In this document: positions 59,061 through 64,000 of the stretch, piece by piece | Layout of the letters: every line of letters begins with the position of its first letter | Position numbering within the stretch: the stretch's first letter is position 1 | Assembly: GCA_039707465.1 (NCBI GenBank) | Contig: CM077644.1 | Coordinates: forward strand, 143,252,962 to 143,316,961 | Length of the DNA: 64,000 nucleotides | Direction: 5' to 3' | From: Rhabdophis nuchalis | Lineage: Eukaryota; Chordata; Lepidosauria; Squamata; Natricidae | The notes under the pieces: generated by a model | Told to the model about the DNA's origin: nothing | What the model saw: the letters and a program-made list of their open reading frames with translations, nothing else | Databases searched by the model: none | Position numbers and translations under genes: made by a program

Positions 59061-60726
59061 AGTTTATCTACGAAATACCTGATGGCTAATATTGCTTGAT
59101 TGTCAAGTTGGTATTAGAAAAAATGAATGTATTTATTGCTTATTTATTTTAATTGGCACATTGCTGTTATTGTTTGCAGTTTTAATTTAATTTCTTGTTC
59201 TGTTGACCTGTTGTCAACTGCTGTCAGTCACAGATTTAACTGAGTAAAATTCATTTCTCATTGTTGATATGAGACAAGAAAGAAGTACTTTCCAGTAGTA
59301 AGATTTCTGGCATAAACGGTGAAAAGGTAATAGGAAAACATTTTTTTAGATCTCTGGCCAGAGTTGGCAAAAACTCTCTGTCCTCTTTTGTTTCTTTATA
59401 GGCATCATAATGCCTAGAATCTGAGAAGAAGTGCTGTATAGACTCTGAACAAAGAAAATAAAAACAAAATAATCAAATACGCTGCTGCAAATCTGGATGT
59501 GCACTATATCCAGTTTGTGCTTTTGGTTCATTGATCATGATAGGGTCACCTATGAGTGCTTCCATGTGAAACAATTGTTGTATAACTGCTTAGACTTGTT
59601 TGCAGAATTTTCTCTGGGTTGGGTGCTCAGCGATTGCTATCTTCCATTTGTAAGTCTCCAGTGCTTTCCAACTTTTCATAATGAAGACTCCTAGGAAAGG
59701 AAAGATGGAACAGTCGGGTAGAATGTCTGTTGATGCTAATATTGCAACTTCTTACCTTGAGCCTTCGCCTCTCAAGAAAATCCATACAATGGTACAATTA
59801 TGTGCACTCAGTGGCCGACACCAATTGACTCTAAGTCTGAGGCAATAGACTTAGACAACAACAGAGGAGAATGTGTCGAGTTGTGATATTCAACATATAC
59901 TGTACATTTTTCACTGGCGCTCACTGAAATGTTTCTCTTAAGAGTTTTACAGCTGATGGACTCTAATTCATAACTCTTCCCACTTGTACCAAGTTCTTCT
60001 CTATCTTTGGAGTATCACTTTGCTTTTCTGTAGAGATATCTTGACCAGGGCAAGTATATTATATTCCTCCAAACTTCAAGAAAATGACTAAGAAAAGGAA
60101 AAGCTTTGTAAGTTGGGGTTTGCCATGTCATTGAAACTGAAGGTGCCTGATTACTTATGGAGAAAACTGATAAGGAGCTATGGATTTTTAGCATCCAAGC
60201 AGCCAAGGTTAAAATGAAATGAAGCATTGTCTCTACAGAAGGAGGATTTGGATTTTATTTAGTTTTGGTGATTTTTAATGTTGGTTCAGAAATCTGGAGT
60301 GTGAAAGGTGGTATTTACACCGGCAAAACATTTGCAAGAGACATTCAGATTCTCATTCTGATATAGTTTTGCTTTATTATATCGATATCTCATTACAAAA
60401 ACCCAACAGCAAAGCTCACTAATTTTAGGTAGCTCTTGGATTTATATTTAAAGATGTATGTTGGAAAATATATCCAATCTCTTGGATCAAACTTTGGTTC
60501 TTTCTCAACTTGGCTTGGTTTTCCCCTTGACAATAAATCTGCACTTCTCTAATTATGTAACACCACAAATTTAACATATCCTCCAGATATGTTCAACTAC
60601 ACCTCCCACCACGATAGCCACCATGCCTAATTTTCTGGTTGGATTGAGATAATATTTACCTCCTTGCCTGAACACTGATTTTCACATGAGCACCTTTCTC
60701 AGTCTTTAGTGACAGAATTAGCCAAG

Positions 60727-61127
60727 GTGCAGGTAGTCCTTGACTTAAAACAATTCATTTAGTGACTGTTCAAAGGTACAACTGTATTGAAAAAAGTGAC
60801 ATGACTGTCTTTCACACTTAACCATCATTGCAGTATCCCCGTGGTCATGTGATCAAAATTTGGTTGCTTGGCAACTGTTTCATATTTATAACAGTTGCCA
60901 CGTCCTGGGATCATGTTGTCAGCTTTTTCAAGTTTCTGACAAGCAACAGCAATGGGGAAGCCAGATTCACTTAACCAACTGTGTTACTAACTTAACAATG
61001 GCAGTGATTCACTTAACAATTGTGGCAAGAAAAGTTGTAAAATGGGGCAAAACTCACTTAACAAATGTCTCACTTAACAACATAAATTTTGGGCTGAATT
61101 GTGGTTGTAAGTCGTGGACTCGCTGTA
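60727..61127 (+). mobile_element. Mariner-like nonautonomous element, copy 3
   Basis: This is the most complete copy: left end 'gcaggtagtccttgacttaa', right end 'gttgtaagtcgtggactcgctgta', and body 'ggtcatgtgatcaaaatttgg' and 'cagtgattcacttaacaatt'. No transposase is encoded. Confidence 0.75.
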
Positions 61128-61639
61128 TAAGCTTCTGATCTTGTTGTGGGTTTTTACGGCAACCTTGTTCTTCCTCAATTTCCCTTTGATTTTATAGGCC
61201 GTTCCCTTCATTTGTTTATATTGATCTTTTGACATTTGCAGTTCCTTCCTTAGGTCACCATCCTGTTCTAAGCCTTGTAGAGATAACTAGGTCTTTAGCT
61301 CCACAGCTTTTCCAGCTCCACTACTCCTACCTCAGTATGACCTCAGGAGAACATCAATGATGATTATTCCTTTAAAGTGATCACCTATATCTTTCTAAAG
61401 ACTACTTTCTAAACTTTGAGATAAGAAGGCAGTGTGGCCTCCAGGATGTACTTAGGGCTCTTAGTAAACATAGCATTGGAAACTATCTTCCTGCTGAATT
61501 ACACCTGACTCTCATAGGTCTCCTCCACCATCCTACACAGCCCCTCCCCAATGCATAGTATTCAGCATTTTCTTTTGAAAATGTTTTCTATCCAGTTATT
61601 TGTATCCAAGCTAATAAAGAACATTGGGGCTTTACAATC

Positions 61640-61810
61640 TTGTCCTGATAGCTATCGCTCAGAATTTCCCCACAGAAACAACCCCATGTGGTAGGTTGGA
61701 CTGTAAGACTGAAGGAGTAGGTGAAGGCTCCAAAAGTCACCTAGTGAATTTCCATGTACAAGAATGGAATTCACTGTGGGTCTTCGCCATAACTTCTTAA
61801 CTACCTCACC
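61640..61810 (-). mobile_element. tRNA-derived SINE, diverged
   Basis: It contains 'ccaaaagtcacctagtgaatttccatgtac', 'gaatggaattcactgtgggtc' and the reversed head 'ataacttcttaactacctcaccac', as in the 12775-12957 family. Confidence 0.6.
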
Positions 61811-62176
61811 ACATTGGTGGATATGTGTATCTGTTAATACACATATAGAAATGTAGGGATTTCTATAGAAAAGAATGGGAGGATCTGGGATGGGGTGGTC
61901 CCCCAATTCTCAGTTTAAAATATAGCCACTATAAGAATGTGTGTGCCATTTAGTTCTATTGCTATTAAGTAGAGATATCACAATGGGACTACAAAATATG
62001 GACAACTTCTAGTGTCTTGTTGTACATAGCTTGAGAAAGAAAACATTCCAGAGAACTACAGTAATTTCACTCCCCCCCCCCCCCAGGCTCCCCTTTTTTG
62101 GTTTGAAGGATTTACTTCCAGAAACTGTCACGCTACTCCTTGTATAGTCCAGTTCTGTGTTAACATTTCTCTAATG

Positions 62177-62297
62177 CAGTGTTTCTCAACCTTGGCAACT
62201 TGAAGATGTCTGGACTTCAACACCCAGAATTCGCTAGCTGGGGAATTCTTGGAGTTGAAGTCCAGACATCTTCAAGTTGCCAAGGTTAAGAAACATG
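62177..62297. mobile_element. Palindromic hAT-like element with target duplication
   Basis: The arms cagtgtttctcaaccttggc and gccaaggttaagaaacatg pair along the element. The flanks ctctaatg (62169-62176) and ctctaata (62298-62305) agree at 7 of 8. Same family as 28905-29021. Confidence 0.85.
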
Positions 62298-63268
62298 CTC
62301 TAATAGTTTTAAACCATTCAACTCCTTGGATCATATGGAGCAAATATCATTTACTGGGTTTATTATATCCATAAACCATGATATCATTTTTCATCTCCCC
62401 CCCCCCCCCCAGCATTCTGTGAACCAAACAAGATGTAGATTGTAAACCATGAATTATGAACATAATGTGTGGGCTCAGATACCCTGATTTATTCAGCACC
62501 TGAATATACTTAAAATATACTATGGCTTAACATGATGTGTAGCTGCTTCCTAACCCACCTCATAAAAAAAGTGGTGAAGACAAAATAGGATAACCCTCAA
62601 GCAAGCCAAATTGCACTGCTTAGAGAAATAACATTTTATTTCCTTTAGTAATGCTCAAATCCCAGAGTAATCATTTTATTGGGCCTTGAAAGAGATGGGT
62701 GCAGAGGTGCAGAGTATTATTTTAAAGGACTTTCCTGACTAGTAAGTGCCCTTATGTTGGCTGTGGACAAAGGTTTTGAGATAAGAAGAGTATCAATTAT
62801 CGTACTTGGTTTTTATTGCTCTCCTTTCTCCAAGACTCTCTCTGCCGGTAATTCATCTTGAGGTGGGGAAACTCAGTTGTTTACTTCTCTGTTGATAAGA
62901 CATTCTTCCTTTCTTTCCAACTCAAAAATTAGAGTCCATTAAAGGCTATCTTTGCTACTAATCAGAGAGGCGCTCTTCTATCTTTGTGGAACTAGATTCA
63001 CAGTCTGGGGGAAAAAGCCTACTGTAGGCAAGTGTAAAAGGAGTAGAAGTGCTATTGTTAAACCCCATCATGGCTTAGTATGCAGCTTGCACCTGGCTTT
63101 AGCGTGCGTGCGCGCACCCCCCCTTTTTTTTCCTTCTTGTTCTTTTTTAGACACTTGACTATAAGTTCTCCAGAAGCCCCTCAGAGTCCTTTGTTATAGA
63201 GTAGGGGCTGAATTCCCCTCAATCAAGCATCCCAGATATGTCCTAGGTTGTTCAGGAACTATCCTATC

Positions 63269-63428
63269 CAGTGGTGGGTTTCAATTTATTTTACTACTGG
63301 TTTAGTTATGTCCTCGCTTGCTCGCATGATGCTTCTGCGCATGTGTCCAGGTGGGTAGCTGGAGCCTCCCACCACCGCCACTACTGGTTCACCCGATCCG
63401 GGGATGACCTGGCAGGAACCGACCTCTG
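63269..63428. mobile_element. hAT-like nonautonomous element
   Basis: Ends cagtggtgggtttcaattt and ggcaggaaccgacctctg. The flanks atcctatc and atcctacc agree at 7 of 8. Its ends are related to 21613-21915 and 34927-35226. Confidence 0.75.
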
Positions 63429-63776
63429 ATCCTACCCTGTTAAATGAATGTGTGAGGGAAAAATGACTCTTTAGATGGAATCAAACGAAGGCATCCATTT
63501 GACCCCATGGTGAGGTCACACAAACTATGACATTCTTGTGATGATGTCATTTGCTTTCTCCCTCTCCACCTTATCCCATGTGGATACATATGGTTTCAAG
63601 ATTAATTTGTATGCTGCCCAGAGTCATGTCTTATGAGCTGGGCTGCTACATAAATATGATAAATAAGTAATTCATTTATAATGCCATATTGTAGTCCACT
63701 GCTAAGGTGGGTTGACATATTACCCAAAGTCAAAATTATACTTGGCATCTGAGCTGGGTAGGTATAGAAATCAAAT

Positions 63777-63814
63777 GGATGGATGAATGGATGGATGAGA
63801 GAGAGAGAGAGAAT
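63777..63814. repeat. GGAT/GA simple repeat
   Basis: ggatggatgaatggatggat passes into a GA run of about 18 bases. Confidence 0.85.
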
Positions 63815-64000
63815 GACTTGCTTCACACATCATGCTAAGCTATAAACCATGGTTTAAAGTCACATTGGATGGGGTCAAGATAATGTGCTATGTAAAATCA
63901 AAACAACCCACATTATGGGTTAATATGATCTGCAAATGAAGCTTTTTGTGACCTAGTTTAGATGTATTCTTGAACTTGGAAATTACATTTTTCTTTCTTG

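Larger units (their letters stand above)
46308..64000. other. Presumed first intron of CORO2A, continuing past the window
   Basis: No sequence encoding the coronin N-terminus or WD repeats was found. The stretch 46320-50230 has no recognisable element except a short repeat-like piece near 47457-47540. From 50240 on it is rich in the transposon remnants listed separately. Confidence 0.5.

Noticed and set aside
1..64000. CRISPR arrays, operons, phage or viral genes
   Set aside because: The window is vertebrate nuclear DNA; tandem repeats present are simple satellites and no such system was seen.

Overview
This window is vertebrate nuclear DNA, most likely from a squamate reptile and probably a snake. 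It has small exons with GT-AG introns, CpG-rich promoters, and a heavy load of CR1 and L2-like LINEs, tRNA-derived SINEs and hAT-like and mariner-like elements of squamate type. No bacterial, phage or organellar genes are visible. The species cannot be read directly from the sequence.

The main gene is TBC1D2 (Armus), a Rab GTPase-activating protein, on the + strand. I traced 13 coding exons from 9071 to 33135. They encode a PH domain, a coiled-coil middle and a C-terminal TBC domain, about 921 residues in all. A CpG-rich promoter precedes it at about 7190-7680. Every splice phase agrees except in exon 2, which is one base short: read literally it meets a stop, so it carries a frameshift (real, or an assembly error) or uses a weak earlier donor.

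A second gene starts at a CpG island at about 45440-46290. Its first coding exon reads Met-Thr-Val-Thr-Lys before a splice donor. That matches the start of coronin 2B as I remember it, and the position downstream of TBC1D2 in the same orientation fits CORO2A. The rest of the window would be its first intron; I found no WD-repeat exons before the right edge.

Layout: 1-2085, the 3' part of an L2/CR1-type LINE with a long open reverse transcriptase frame; 2086-7190, old repeats; 7190-33135, TBC1D2 promoter and gene; 33136-45430, intergenic repeats; 45440-46307, CORO2A promoter and first exon; 46308-64000, intron with many transposon remnants. The most informative repeat signals are a palindromic hAT-like family with 8-bp target duplications, including one-armed derivatives, a tRNA-CR1 composite SINE, and two opposed copies of an element carrying a CTAC-rich minisatellite.
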